64,000 bases of DNA, from contig NZ_JBNUPE010000004.1 of assembly GCF_050409585.1 (NCBI RefSeq), positions 1-64,000 on the forward strand, read 5' to 3'. Within the stretch, counting starts at the first letter, position 1; every line of letters begins with the position of its first letter. The translations under genes were made by a program, and so were the position numbers. Below, piece by piece: positions 9,514 to 17,825 of the stretch. The notes below the pieces were generated by a model. That model did not search any database. It saw only the letters and a program-made list of their open reading frames with translations, and was not told the origin of the DNA. Source of the stretch: Facklamia sp050409585. Lineage in GTDB: Bacteria; Bacillota; Bacilli; Lactobacillales; Aerococcaceae.

Positions 9514-10936
9514 ATGATAAAAGAAAATTTGACTCAAACAATATCTCTTTACGACCAATGACATTCAACAAATAAATGGGACATTTTACCGTATTTTGGT
9601 TACTTATAAATTAGAAAGAGCGAGTGACCCTACTGATTTGATTATTTTTGATATTGAAAATACTGAAACTAAATATCAATTTGAGGAATACAAATTTTAT
9701 GCCATTGATCAGAAAACAGTTGAGGATTCAAATGCTTCTCCCAAGGATAAACCACGTAAAGAATTTAAAGAAAAAGTAAAAATAGGTCGTGATACAGGTT
9801 ATGACATAACTAAAGCTGAATTAATTGATACAAAAGATCCTCATTTTGGCTGGGATTTAGGTTATTTTACTATTAATGGATACACTAGGGAAGCTAAACA
9901 GATTGAGGGCAAGCCAGTCTTTTTAAAGACGATAGGTGATGATATTAAATTATGGTTTACTTTAAATCAAGACATTAATCGATTGGACAATAATCCTGTC
10001 TTATCGATATCAGAAGATACCAATGGCTATGATGTTGCAATGGGAATTAAACCGACCAATTTTAAGCATGGTACTTTAATAGTGAAATATACCGATGATG
10101 AGGGGCACAGTTTTGATCCGGTTATTTATACTGATTTTTTAGCAGCAAATGCCTCTACTCGGGCCAATACCCGTATTCAAATTTATCAAGAAGGTGACTA
10201 CGAAGTTACCTTGAATTATGAAATTATTAACAATCCACGAAAAATTTTATCGGTGGATGTTCTACCTTCTTATACTAATTATAAAATTAATTTTGCCTTC
10301 TCAATTAGAAATGGAAATACAATGGCATTTCCAAGAGATATAGAATCTGGGGCTGAATTAAAGGATGGCGCCTATACAGATAACGGTTTTACGGTTGATT
10401 TTATTCAATCAAAGTATTTAACTTTAGATGTTGTAAGAAAAGAAATCACTAAAAATGATGACGGCAGTGTTTCAAGTAGTGTACGTTCAAATACAGTAGG
10501 CAATGGAAAAAACACGTATGATAAACCAGGTATTTATGAATTAACTGTCAAAAATAAATACTCAGATTCAGCTCCAACTACCATTACTATTTTTGTTGGA
10601 AATAATCGTTATATTGCTGCATTAGCAAAGAATCAATTAAGTATTGAAGAATTGAATAAGAAATTATTAGCTGGACGAGAAGTTAATGAAAATGGGGACA
10701 TGGTTGATAAGTTAGAAAGTGACATTCGCTTAGGAGAAAACTCTGAGATTACAGAATTGTCACCTAAACCATCTGATAGAAAGAATCCGAAACAGAAAAT
10801 TGAAGAAACAAAAACCTTTGTTAAAGTAGAAGAAAATAAGAGCAATAATGCTTTTATTGTACTATTAGCTATAGTTAGCTTGATGATTGCTCTATGGGTA
10901 GTTATTAAACGAACTATAAATGTAAAAACAATTTGA
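9514..10936 (+). pseudogene. Large membrane-anchored surface protein, 5' end frameshifted and signal peptide missing
   Basis: A frame of 446 codons from 9596 encodes an extracellular-looking protein with beta-rich segments (INRLDNNPVLSISEDTNGYD, FKHGTLIVKYTDDEGHSFDP, YEVTLNYEI), ending in a transmembrane helix (FIVLLAIVSLMIALWVVIK) and a short basic tail. Similar C-terminally anchored proteins occur in many Firmicutes with unknown function, usually behind a signal peptide. Here the frame opens at 9533 without a start, while an AAGGAG site and ATG at 9514 lead into another frame that stops at 9559. One base change near 9540 would join them, but the result still has no signal peptide. I infer a damaged, probably 5'-truncated gene. 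Confidence 0.55.
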
Positions 10937-11001
10937 CATTTTTGGATAAATGAATTAAGCTATATATGTCAAAACAATTTTACATATAAGGAGAGATAAT
11001 A

Positions 11002-11313
11002 ATGGAAATGGGAAATACTTTTTGGGGTTTATGGTTATTTATAATTGTTTTTATTCTGTGTATTTTAGCAATAATATGGACGATGCTAGAAGTGTTTAAG
11101 CAAGGGGATGAAAGAAGGCAAAAAATTATACATGAAGCATCGACTGAGACATTCATTATTGGGATTGTGATATTGTTTTTTGAATCAATGTATATGATTT
11201 ATCAAAATAATGTTGGATTTAACAATTACCATTCTAACCCGTTAATTGAATTAGCAGTAATCTGCATTATATTTTTAATAGATTTAAGACTAAAAATTAG
11301 AAAGTTCAGTTAA
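11002..11313 (+). CDS. Small membrane protein paired with an XRE regulator
   Basis: A 103-residue protein with three hydrophobic helices: around residues 9-28 (LWLFIIVFILCILAIIW), 48-66 (TFIIGIVILFFESMYMIY) and 80-95 (LIELAVICIIFLIDL). It follows an AAGGAGAG ribosome binding site. The next gene, an XRE regulator, starts four bases after its stop. Small multi-helix membrane proteins coupled to a 60-70 residue HTH protein are common in Lactobacillales, often with the regulator controlling its own pair. The protein itself is uncharacterised. Confidence 0.65.
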   Translation: MEMGNTFWGLWLFIIVFILCILAIIWTMLEVFKQGDERRQKIIHEASTETFIIGIVILFFESMYMIYQNNVGFNNYHSNPLIELAVICIIFLIDLRLKIRKFS

Positions 11314-11316
11314 TCT

Positions 11317-11511
11317 ATGAATAATAAAATCAAAGAACTAAGAATTAAGAAGGGTTGGTCTCAAGCCCAACTTGCGGATAAGTGCAATGTTACCAGACAA
11401 ACAATTAATGCAATTGAAAATAACAAATACGATCCGAGTCTACAACTTGCTTTTAATATGGCAAAGCATTTAGATACAATGGTTGATGAACTTTTTATTA
11501 GTGATCAGTAG
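11317..11511 (+). CDS. Small XRE-family HTH regulator (YozG-like)
   Basis: The 64-residue protein is a single Cro/CI-type HTH: IKELRIKKGWSQAQLADKC, then VTRQTINAIENNKYDPSLQL and a C-terminal helix ending in VDELFI. This matches the short HTH proteins that accompany membrane proteins in many Firmicutes. Four bases separate it from the upstream membrane-protein gene, so they form an operon. It is not a close match to the two RM-associated XRE proteins of this window. Confidence 0.85.
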   Translation: MNNKIKELRIKKGWSQAQLADKCNVTRQTINAIENNKYDPSLQLAFNMAKHLDTMVDELFISDQ

Positions 11512-11655
11512 ATTTCTGGAAATTGATGCAGCATATAGATAACTGTTACATTAATTCCATAATCATTCGTATATAAGAATGAGTTTTGTGAATGCTCCTA
11601 GCTTTATTTGTGGAAACTTAATGGTAGCGATTCATGACTTTTTTATTAAAAAAAT

Positions 11656-11698
11656 AAAAAAATGGTGTCAATGAATCGAATGGCTCCATCGACACCAT
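11656..11698 (-). terminator. Candidate leftward terminator
   Basis: ATGGTGTC (11662-11669) and GACACCAT (11691-11698) are perfect inverted repeats. On the minus strand the hairpin is followed by a T-rich run. It may back up the nearer terminator of the dhaS-glpK operon or be an element end. Confidence 0.45.
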
Positions 11699-11775
11699 AA
11701 ATTTTAGAGGTGTTCAATCAGTCGGATAGGATAGAAATAATAATAAAGTATTTTAGATAAGATTAAGAACTTTCT

Positions 11776-11809
11776 AAAAATAGCTAAGAACTTTTTCTTA
11801 GCTATTTTT
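11776..11809. terminator. Bidirectional terminator after glpK
   Basis: AAAAATAGCTAAGAA and TTCTTAGCTATTTTT form a perfect 15-bp stem with a four-base loop. T runs on both strands make it effective in both directions. It lies just beyond the glpK stop. Confidence 0.85.
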
Positions 11810-11840
11810 GAAATCCACTTAAATTCATTTGTGTTCTTTA

Positions 11841-13352
11841 TTAAAAGAAATCTTGACTTAACTGAGAATAATATCGAACAGCTTTAAGCGCATTGTGCCA
11901 TCCATTCAGTTTTTTAAAGCGATCGGTTTGACTCATATTTGGTTGGAAAACTTCGTTCTCGGATACTAAAGCTCTCAATTCATCTAAATCCTTCCAGTAA
12001 CCCACAGCTAATCCAGCCAGATATGCAGCACCTAAACCGGTTGTTTCTAAACGTTCAACGCGTTCAACTGTTTTATTAAGAATATCGGCTTGAAATTGGA
12101 TGAGTAAGTTATTTTGAGCAAGGCCACCATCAACATGTAAAACATCCAGCGCAATTCCAGTATCTGATTCCATTAAGTCAATAATGTCATAGACTTGGTA
12201 AGCTAATGATTCAAAAGTAGCAAGGATAAGTTCCCTTTTAGTCGTATAGTCATCCATGCCTAAAATAGCCCCTCTGACATTCGTTTCCCAATAAGGAGCT
12301 TCAATTCCTTTAAAAGTTGGAAGAAAATAGACGGAAGACTTTGGATTTGCCATGAGAGCCAGCTTTTCTGAATCTTCAATCGTTTCAAATAATTCTAAAC
12401 CGTCTTTTAACCATTCAATGGCACTTCCAGAAATTAAAGCAGCCCCTTCTAAAGCATAATTAATTTGACCATCGATCGAATAGGCAATGGTTGTAAGTAA
12501 ATGATTGTTTGATAATTTGGCTTCAGTCCCGGTATTCATAACAATAAATGTCCCTTGACCATAAGTACTTTTAACTTGTCCAGATTGAAAAGCAAGTTGA
12601 CCAACTAAAGAAGCCTGCTGATTTCCAGCTACCCCTGTAATGGGTATTTTTACTCCATGGAAAAGATCAGAACTTGTTTCGCCATAGTAATGAGAGCTAG
12701 GATAAACATTGGGTAACATTGCTTTTGGAATATTAAAAAGCTTAAGCAATTCATTATCCCATTCTAAACGATGAATATTAAAGAGCATGGTTCTTGAAGC
12801 ATTCGTATGGTCAGTGATATGTAACTTTCCTTTAGTTAATTTCCAAACAATCCAACTATCGATGGTCCCAAAAAGTAATGCTCCTTTTTCAGCATCAACC
12901 TGCGCTCCAGTATGATAATCTAAAATCCAACGAATCTTACTGGCTGAGAAATAGGGACTCATAACCAGTCCGGTGGTTTTATGAATATATTCTTCATTTT
13001 TACTGGATCTCAATTGATTAATTGTAGCTAATGATTGGTTAGAACTCCAAACAATGGCATTATATATCGGCTCACCTGTTATCTTGTTCCAAACAACAGT
13101 TGTTTCACGTTGATTCGTTAGTCCAAGTGCTTTGATTTGAGAGTAATTAACCCCAGATTTTTGGATAACTTCTTCAATAACATGACATACAGTTTCCCAA
13201 ATAACATTCGGATCGTGTTCTACCCATCCAGTTTGTGGGATAATTTGTTGGAATTTTCGACTCGCAGTTCCAATATAATTTCCTTTGCGATCAATAATAA
13301 AAGCACGTGTCGTCGTTGTTCCTTGATCAATTGATAATATATATTCTGCCAT
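11841..13352 (-). CDS. glpK: Glycerol kinase-like FGGY protein with catalytic Asp replaced by Asn
   Basis: The 503-residue protein is full length and aligns with GlpK: N-terminal DQGTTTTR phosphate-binding motif, LTNQRETTVVW glycerol-binding loop, SPYFSASKIRWILD, and a C-terminal GLGAAYLAG region. GlpK makes glycerol-3-phosphate from glycerol and ATP. At residue 244 the motif reads GVAGNQQASL where GlpK has GIAGDQQAAL; that Asp (Asp245 in E. coli) is the catalytic base. The loop TYGTG reads TYGQG, and the HFYG motif holding the HPr-phosphorylated His of Gram-positive GlpK reads LFHG. Its ATG overlaps the dhaS stop by one base. It may be weakly active, inactive or regulatory. Confidence 0.85.
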   Translation of the reverse strand: MAEYILSIDQGTTTTRAFIIDRKGNYIGTASRKFQQIIPQTGWVEHDPNVIWETVCHVIEEVIQKSGVNYSQIKALGLTNQRETTVVWNKITGEPIYNAIVWSSNQSLATINQLRSSKNEEYIHKTTGLVMSPYFSASKIRWILDYHTGAQVDAEKGALLFGTIDSWIVWKLTKGKLHITDHTNASRTMLFNIHRLEWDNELLKLFNIPKAMLPNVYPSSHYYGETSSDLFHGVKIPITGVAGNQQASLVGQLAFQSGQVKSTYGQGTFIVMNTGTEAKLSNNHLLTTIAYSIDGQINYALEGAALISGSAIEWLKDGLELFETIEDSEKLALMANPKSSVYFLPTFKGIEAPYWETNVRGAILGMDDYTTKRELILATFESLAYQVYDIIDLMESDTGIALDVLHVDGGLAQNNLLIQFQADILNKTVERVERLETTGLGAAYLAGLAVGYWKDLDELRALVSENEVFQPNMSQTDRFKKLNGWHNALKAVRYYSQLSQDFF

Positions 13353-13942
13353 TACTTATCCTTTCCTTTCCCTGATAAAATAGTAGTGTGTTCATTCGAT
13401 TTGCTTCGACAGTTTACAAGCTTTACGAGCATCGCATGGTAGTGTTTACTATTTGGTTCACAATTTTCTAAGACCCAATGATAGAGGCTTTCAGAGAGAC
13501 CATAGCTATAAAAATCTGTAGCTGTTTGAATCATTTGCTTTTTTTCTAACGAAAGAAACTGCTCTTTGAAATAATCATCTACTAATTGTTTGATTATTTT
13601 TTTAATGGAGTAAATAAAATATTCTTTAAAAGAATCTAATTTTATATCGAGGAAGATTTTTCGATAATATTTATTGTTTGATTCAAGATAAGTTAATAGT
13701 TGCCATAAGATTTCTTCCCAATTTTGCCAATCCATTATTGATTGAATGGATTGATAGAGTTCATGCGAAAAAATCCAGGTAACTAAATCATATTTGTCAT
13801 CAAAATAATCATAGAAAGTTTGACGACGAAAATCTGCTTGTTTCATTATATCGGTGATTGAAATTTTATCCCTTTCTTTTTTTAGTGTTAATTCTCGAAA
13901 TGATTGAGCGATGATTTCTTGTGTATCTGTTTTTTCTTTCAT
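13352..13942 (-). CDS. dhaS: TetR-family activator of dihydroxyacetone metabolism (DhaS-like)
   Basis: A 196-residue TetR-type regulator: N-terminal HTH (ISITDIMKQADFRRQTFYDY with the usual FYDYFDDKYDL helix) and a C-terminal domain of the DhaS type (YGLSESLYHWVLEN). In Lactococcus lactis DhaS activates the dha operon with the coactivator DhaQ, a DhaK paralogue that binds dihydroxyacetone. Here no dhaQ is present; dhaS leads a two-gene leftward operon with glpK and faces gldA-dhaKLM across a 177-bp control region holding an inverted repeat and a cre-like box. It probably controls both directions. Loss of DhaQ would mean another signal input. Confidence 0.8.
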   Translation of the reverse strand: MKEKTDTQEIIAQSFRELTLKKERDKISITDIMKQADFRRQTFYDYFDDKYDLVTWIFSHELYQSIQSIMDWQNWEEILWQLLTYLESNNKYYRKIFLDIKLDSFKEYFIYSIKKIIKQLVDDYFKEQFLSLEKKQMIQTATDFYSYGLSESLYHWVLENCEPNSKHYHAMLVKLVNCRSKSNEHTTILSGKGKDK

Positions 13943-14020
13943 CCAGGCAAACTCCTTTTATTAAAAATAAAACAGTATTTGATAGTATCAGTATACGACA
14001 GAGCAAATCTGAAACCAAAC

Positions 14021-14046
14021 GGACAGACGAAGGTTTTTGTCTGTTG
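14021..14046. promoter_or_regulatory. Candidate DhaS operator
   Basis: ACAGAC (14023-14028) and GTCTGT (14039-14044) are inverted repeats inside a GGACA...TTGTC frame. This resembles the GGACACAT-N6-ATTTGTCC site reported for lactococcal DhaS. It lies between the divergent dhaS and gldA genes. Confidence 0.55.
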
Positions 14047-14049
14047 AAT

Positions 14050-14063
14050 TGATAGCGCTTACT
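14050..14063 (+). promoter_or_regulatory. cre-like CcpA site upstream of gldA
   Basis: TGATAGCGCTTACT fits the catabolite responsive element pattern TGNNANCGNTNNCA except at the last base. It lies about 57 bases before the gldA start, so glucose repression of glycerol/DHA use is likely. Confidence 0.55.
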
Positions 14064-14119
14064 TGTTACCATTAATTTAGTGGAGAAGAAGAAGCTTAAA
14101 AGATACAGGAGGAATAAGA

Positions 14120-15259
14120 ATGAGAAAAGCATTTATTAGTCCAAGTAAGTATGTACAAGGTGAAGATGAATTATTGAATTTAGGATTTTATATTCAGTCT
14201 TTAGGTGAATCTGCCCTCGTTATAGGAAATAAAGCAGATATTGATCGTGTACAAGACAAACTGGATCAAACAGCTGAAACCTATAAGGTTCAATTACATC
14301 GAGGAGATTTTGGTGGCGAAGCCACACGCGAAGAAGTCGAACGATTGAAAAAATTAGCAAAAGAAAAAGGCACTGATGTTATTGTAGGATTGGGGGGAGG
14401 AAAAGCAATCGATACGTCCAAAGTTGTAGCGGAAGGACAGAATATTATTATTTGCCCGACGATTGCAGCTCAAGATGCGCCCACGAGTCACTCTGCTGTC
14501 TTATATACGGCCGATCATCAATTTGATGATTATGCTTACTTTAGCAAAAACCCAGATGTTGTTTTGATGGATACTACCGTTATTGCACAGGCACCGAGTC
14601 GATTCCTAGTAGCTGGTATGGGCGATACTTTGGCAACTTATTATGAAGCTCGAGCGACTCGTCAATCCAATTCAAATGTGAATGCTGGTTTGCCAAATGG
14701 TTATCGTACTGGGGCTACAGGACCTGCTAAAGGAACAATTGCAGCCATGACTCTAGCTGAAAAAAGTTTAAAAGTGGTTCTAGAAAAAGGATACGATGCA
14801 AAAATTGCGGCTGATCAGAACGTTGTTACACAAGCTTTAGAAGATATCGTAGAAGCAAACACCTTATTATCTGGCTTAGGCTTTGAATCGGGAGGATTAG
14901 CAGCTGCTCATGCAATATATAATGGCTTAACTGTTTTAGAAGGACCAGGAAATTATTACCATGGGGAACAAGTTGCTTTTACAACCTTTGTTCAATTAGT
15001 GCTCGAAGACGCACCAAAATCAGAAGTCGAAGAATTATTAGACTTTAATATTTCTGTTGGGTTACCAGTATCTCTAGCGGACTTAGATGTCGAAGAAGTT
15101 AATTACCAAGAAATTCTAAAAGTAGCTAAAAAAGCATGTATCCCAGAAGAATCCATTCATTCAATGCCTTTTGAAATCACAGAAGAAGCCGTTGCAAATG
15201 CAATTATTGCAGCGGATGCGATGGGTCGCGATTATAAAGCAAGAAAACAAGCAAAATAA
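14120..15259 (+). CDS. gldA: Glycerol dehydrogenase (NAD+, metal-dependent)
   Basis: The 379-residue protein belongs to the iron-type alcohol dehydrogenase family. NAD-binding glycines are in GLGGGKAIDT; the metal ligands match Asp169 (GMGDTLATYYEA), His264 (AAHAIYNGL) and His281 (YYHGEQVAF), corresponding to the Asp/His/His triad of Bacillus GldA. It oxidises glycerol to dihydroxyacetone, and the next three genes encode the kinase that traps it. An AGGAGG site precedes the ATG. It is the first gene of the gldA-dhaKLM operon. Length and all metal ligands are normal, so it is expected to be active. Confidence 0.95.
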   Translation: MRKAFISPSKYVQGEDELLNLGFYIQSLGESALVIGNKADIDRVQDKLDQTAETYKVQLHRGDFGGEATREEVERLKKLAKEKGTDVIVGLGGGKAIDTSKVVAEGQNIIICPTIAAQDAPTSHSAVLYTADHQFDDYAYFSKNPDVVLMDTTVIAQAPSRFLVAGMGDTLATYYEARATRQSNSNVNAGLPNGYRTGATGPAKGTIAAMTLAEKSLKVVLEKGYDAKIAADQNVVTQALEDIVEANTLLSGLGFESGGLAAAHAIYNGLTVLEGPGNYYHGEQVAFTTFVQLVLEDAPKSEVEELLDFNISVGLPVSLADLDVEEVNYQEILKVAKKACIPEESIHSMPFEITEEAVANAIIAADAMGRDYKARKQAK

Positions 15260-15282
15260 ATTTAAAAAGGTAGGAATCTAGC

Positions 15283-16275
15283 GTGATTAAAAAAATAATA
15301 AATAAACCAGAAAATATTGTGGATGAGATGATTAATGGAATGGTACAAAGTCATTCAAAATTGCTTAAAAGAATTCCTGAAACAGGAATTATTCAACGAA
15401 CTTTAGAAAAAACAGGGAAAGTGGCTATTATTTCTGGTGGAGGAAGCGGACATGAACCTGCACATGCTGGATTTGTTGGAAGAGGAATGTTATCAGCAGC
15501 TGTTTGTGGGGCAGTCTTTACTTCTCCAACGCCCGATCAAATTTTACAAGCAATTAAAGAAGCGGATGAGGGGGCAGGTGTCTTTCTCGTTATAAAGAAC
15601 TATTCAGGGGATATTATGAACTTTGAGATGGCTCAGGAATTAGCTGAGATGGAAGGAATAAAAGTAGAGAGTGTCGTAGTTGATGATGACATTGCTGTCG
15701 AAGATAGTCTCTACACCCAGGGAAAACGTGGCGTTGCAGGAACGGTCTTTGTTCACAAAATATTAGGGCATGCTGCTGAACAAGGGCAAACCATTGAAGA
15801 GATTAAAAAATTAGCGGAAAATCTTATCCCAAATATAAAAACGATTGGAGTCGCATTAACAGGGGTCACTACGCCTGGGAGCGATGAAGCAAGTTTTACC
15901 TTAGCGGATGATGAAATCGAGTATGGCGTAGGTATTCATGGCGAACCGGGATATCGACGAGAAAAATTGCAGAGTTCACAGGATTTATCCCAAGAATTAC
16001 TTACAAAATTACTAAAAGAGTTTGATGCCAAAGCCAATGATCGCTTTGCAATAATCGTGAATGGTTTAGGTGGAACGCCATTAATGGAACAATATGTATT
16101 TGCAAATGATGTGCAAAGGATAATGAAAGAAAAGAATCTGACGATTGCGTTTTCGAAAGTAGGCAATTTAATGACTTCGTTAGATATGCAAGGTTTATCC
16201 TTAACTTTGCTTCGCTTAGATGAAGCATTCTATTTGAAAGCTATTGAAGCACCAGTTGATACCATTAATTGGTAA
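15283..16275 (+). CDS. dhaK: PTS-dependent dihydroxyacetone kinase, substrate-binding subunit DhaK
   Basis: The 330-residue protein has the DhaK signature GGGSGHEPAHAGFVG and the substrate-binding His219 (GIHGEPGYRREKL), which forms a hemiaminal with dihydroxyacetone in E. coli DhaK (His218). DhaK binds dihydroxyacetone and receives phosphate from the ADP of DhaL. The start is GTG, with AAAGGTAGG upstream; no better ATG exists. It is 23 bases after gldA and 35 bases before dhaL. Because the substrate His is kept, this is the catalytic subunit and not the coactivator paralogue DhaQ. Confidence 0.95.
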   Translation: MIKKIINKPENIVDEMINGMVQSHSKLLKRIPETGIIQRTLEKTGKVAIISGGGSGHEPAHAGFVGRGMLSAAVCGAVFTSPTPDQILQAIKEADEGAGVFLVIKNYSGDIMNFEMAQELAEMEGIKVESVVVDDDIAVEDSLYTQGKRGVAGTVFVHKILGHAAEQGQTIEEIKKLAENLIPNIKTIGVALTGVTTPGSDEASFTLADDEIEYGVGIHGEPGYRREKLQSSQDLSQELLTKLLKEFDAKANDRFAIIVNGLGGTPLMEQYVFANDVQRIMKEKNLTIAFSKVGNLMTSLDMQGLSLTLLRLDEAFYLKAIEAPVDTINW

Positions 16276-16310
16276 GATTATTTTATAAAATGAAAGGGTG
16301 AATCTTTTAA

Positions 16311-16889
16311 ATGAATCTAGAGACTGGAATTCGTTGGATGGAATTATTCAATGAAAAAATTCAAAACGAAAAAGACTATTTAACACAATTAGACACACCT
16401 ATTGGCGATAGTGACCATGGAAATAATATGTCTCGTGGCATGACCCATGTAATTAAAGCGATTGAAGACGAAAACCCAAAAACGTTGAATGAATTGCTTC
16501 AATTAATGATGAAAAATATGCTAAGTAAAGTCGGTGGAGCCTCTGGGCCACTATATGGGTCAGCCTTTATGGGCATGATGAAAGCTGAATCAGCAGCTGA
16601 AGACTGGGCAAGTGTTTTAAAAGCTGGGTTAGAAACGATTCAAAAGCGTGGAAAAGCAGAACAAGGCGACAAAACAATGGTAGATTTATGGATAGCTGTT
16701 GTAGAAGCAGTTGAGACTCATCAATTAACCCACGAATTAATTGATGAAGCAGTGGAAGCAACGCAACCATTAAAAGCTAAAAAAGGACGAGCCTCTTATG
16801 TGGGAGATCGATCTATTGGCCATATTGATCCAGGAGCTTACTCCTCAGGCTTATTATTTCACGCAATGCTAGAAGCGGAGGCAGAATAA
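16311..16889 (+). CDS. dhaL: Dihydroxyacetone kinase ADP-binding subunit DhaL
   Basis: The 192-residue all-helical subunit shows the Mg-ADP-binding motif TPIGDSDHGNNM with acidic residues at 33 and 35, the GGASGPLYGSAF loop and the late DPGAYSSGLLF segment typical of DhaL. It holds ADP as a cofactor that is rephosphorylated by DhaM, so the enzyme uses PTS phosphate and not free ATP. Its stop overlaps the dhaM start by one base (TAATG), showing tight translational coupling. Confidence 0.95.
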   Translation: MNLETGIRWMELFNEKIQNEKDYLTQLDTPIGDSDHGNNMSRGMTHVIKAIEDENPKTLNELLQLMMKNMLSKVGGASGPLYGSAFMGMMKAESAAEDWASVLKAGLETIQKRGKAEQGDKTMVDLWIAVVEAVETHQLTHELIDEAVEATQPLKAKKGRASYVGDRSIGHIDPGAYSSGLLFHAMLEAEAE

Positions 16890-17263
16890 TGAAAAAAACT
16901 GGAATTGTGATTGTTTCACATGTTCATGAGATTGCGGAAGGAATTCATCGTTTGATTCAACAAGCAGCAGCAGATGTTGATGTGCAAGTAGTAGGTGGTA
17001 TTGATCAAAACGAAATAGGGACGAACTTTGATACCGCTTTAGCAGCCATCAATAAAAACTCAGCTGAAAATTTATTGGCATTTTATGATCTAGGTAGTGC
17101 AAAAATGAATCTAGAAATGGCTATGGAAATGAGTGATAAAACAATCAAAATATATGATGTTCCAGTCGTAGAAGGAGCATATACCGCTGCAACTTTATTA
17201 CAAGCCGGTGTCGATCAAGAAAATATCGAGGCACAACTAGAAGAAATGCATATGGTAAAATAA
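16889..17263 (+). CDS. dhaM: PTS phosphotransferase subunit DhaM (EIIA-Man-like)
   Basis: The 124-residue protein is a single EIIA-Man-type domain: GIVIVSHVHEIAEG, in which His11 is the expected phospho-acceptor, then GTNFDTALAAI and the LYDLGSA-type loop (FYDLGSAKMNLEMAMEM). E. coli DhaM carries extra HPr and EI-like domains; the short form seen here is the Gram-positive type and takes phosphate from general HPr. It links dihydroxyacetone phosphorylation to PTS energy state. It is the last gene of the operon; a strong hairpin terminator follows about 130 bases later. Confidence 0.95.
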   Translation: MKKTGIVIVSHVHEIAEGIHRLIQQAAADVDVQVVGGIDQNEIGTNFDTALAAINKNSAENLLAFYDLGSAKMNLEMAMEMSDKTIKIYDVPVVEGAYTAATLLQAGVDQENIEAQLEEMHMVK

Positions 17264-17396
17264 CGGATATATTCTATTTATTTGTAAAGAAAATCATCAG
17301 TAGCTTAAAATGTTTTCCCTAGATTGCTAAATACTTGGAGAAAATAGTGAGGGTTTAACTTTAATGGCAGCACCGTGCTAAAAACTCTAGCCGCAT

Positions 17397-17467
17397 CCTA
17401 AGTATGTACTGACCCAAAATCCGGACATGGAATTAGGGAATCAGTACACATCCTTAGGGTGTTTTTT
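17397..17467 (+). terminator. Long hairpin terminator after the dha operon
   Basis: CCTAAGTATGTACTGA (17397-17412) pairs imperfectly with TCAGTACACATCCTTAGG (17441-17458), followed by TGTTTTTT. The arm TGTACTGACCC recurs in the terminator at 37332-37400. The rest of 17264-17825 shows nothing else clear. Confidence 0.75.
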
Positions 17468-17825
17468 GTTTGTATTGAAATTAATACGCCTTCTTATTTG
17501 TCTCTTATATACAACAAGAGTATCTTTCTATTGAAGAAAAGTTTTTTTAAAAGAGAATTAATTCGATAAGATAAAGAACTTATTTTTTCGATGAACGTGA
17601 ATTAATAATTTTAAGAATTCATTAAATAGAATTCATAACTATTAAAGAACGAACAGATATAGAAGTGTGATTGTATAAGGATAGGTTCTATTAATTTTTA
17701 TGTTAGAAAGATTAATAGAAGAGTCAAATTTGTTATAATAATAAATGATTTAATCAATTTGCATAATAATCGATAACTTTAAATTGACTAAATAAACTTT
17801 TTATTTGAAAGTAGAGGGAGACAAT

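Noticed and set aside
17357..17400. T-box-like core (TTTAATGGCAGCACCG) before the long terminator
   Set aside because: The core has an insertion relative to the T-box consensus, no specifier stem was visible and the next gene is not an aminoacylation or amino-acid gene.
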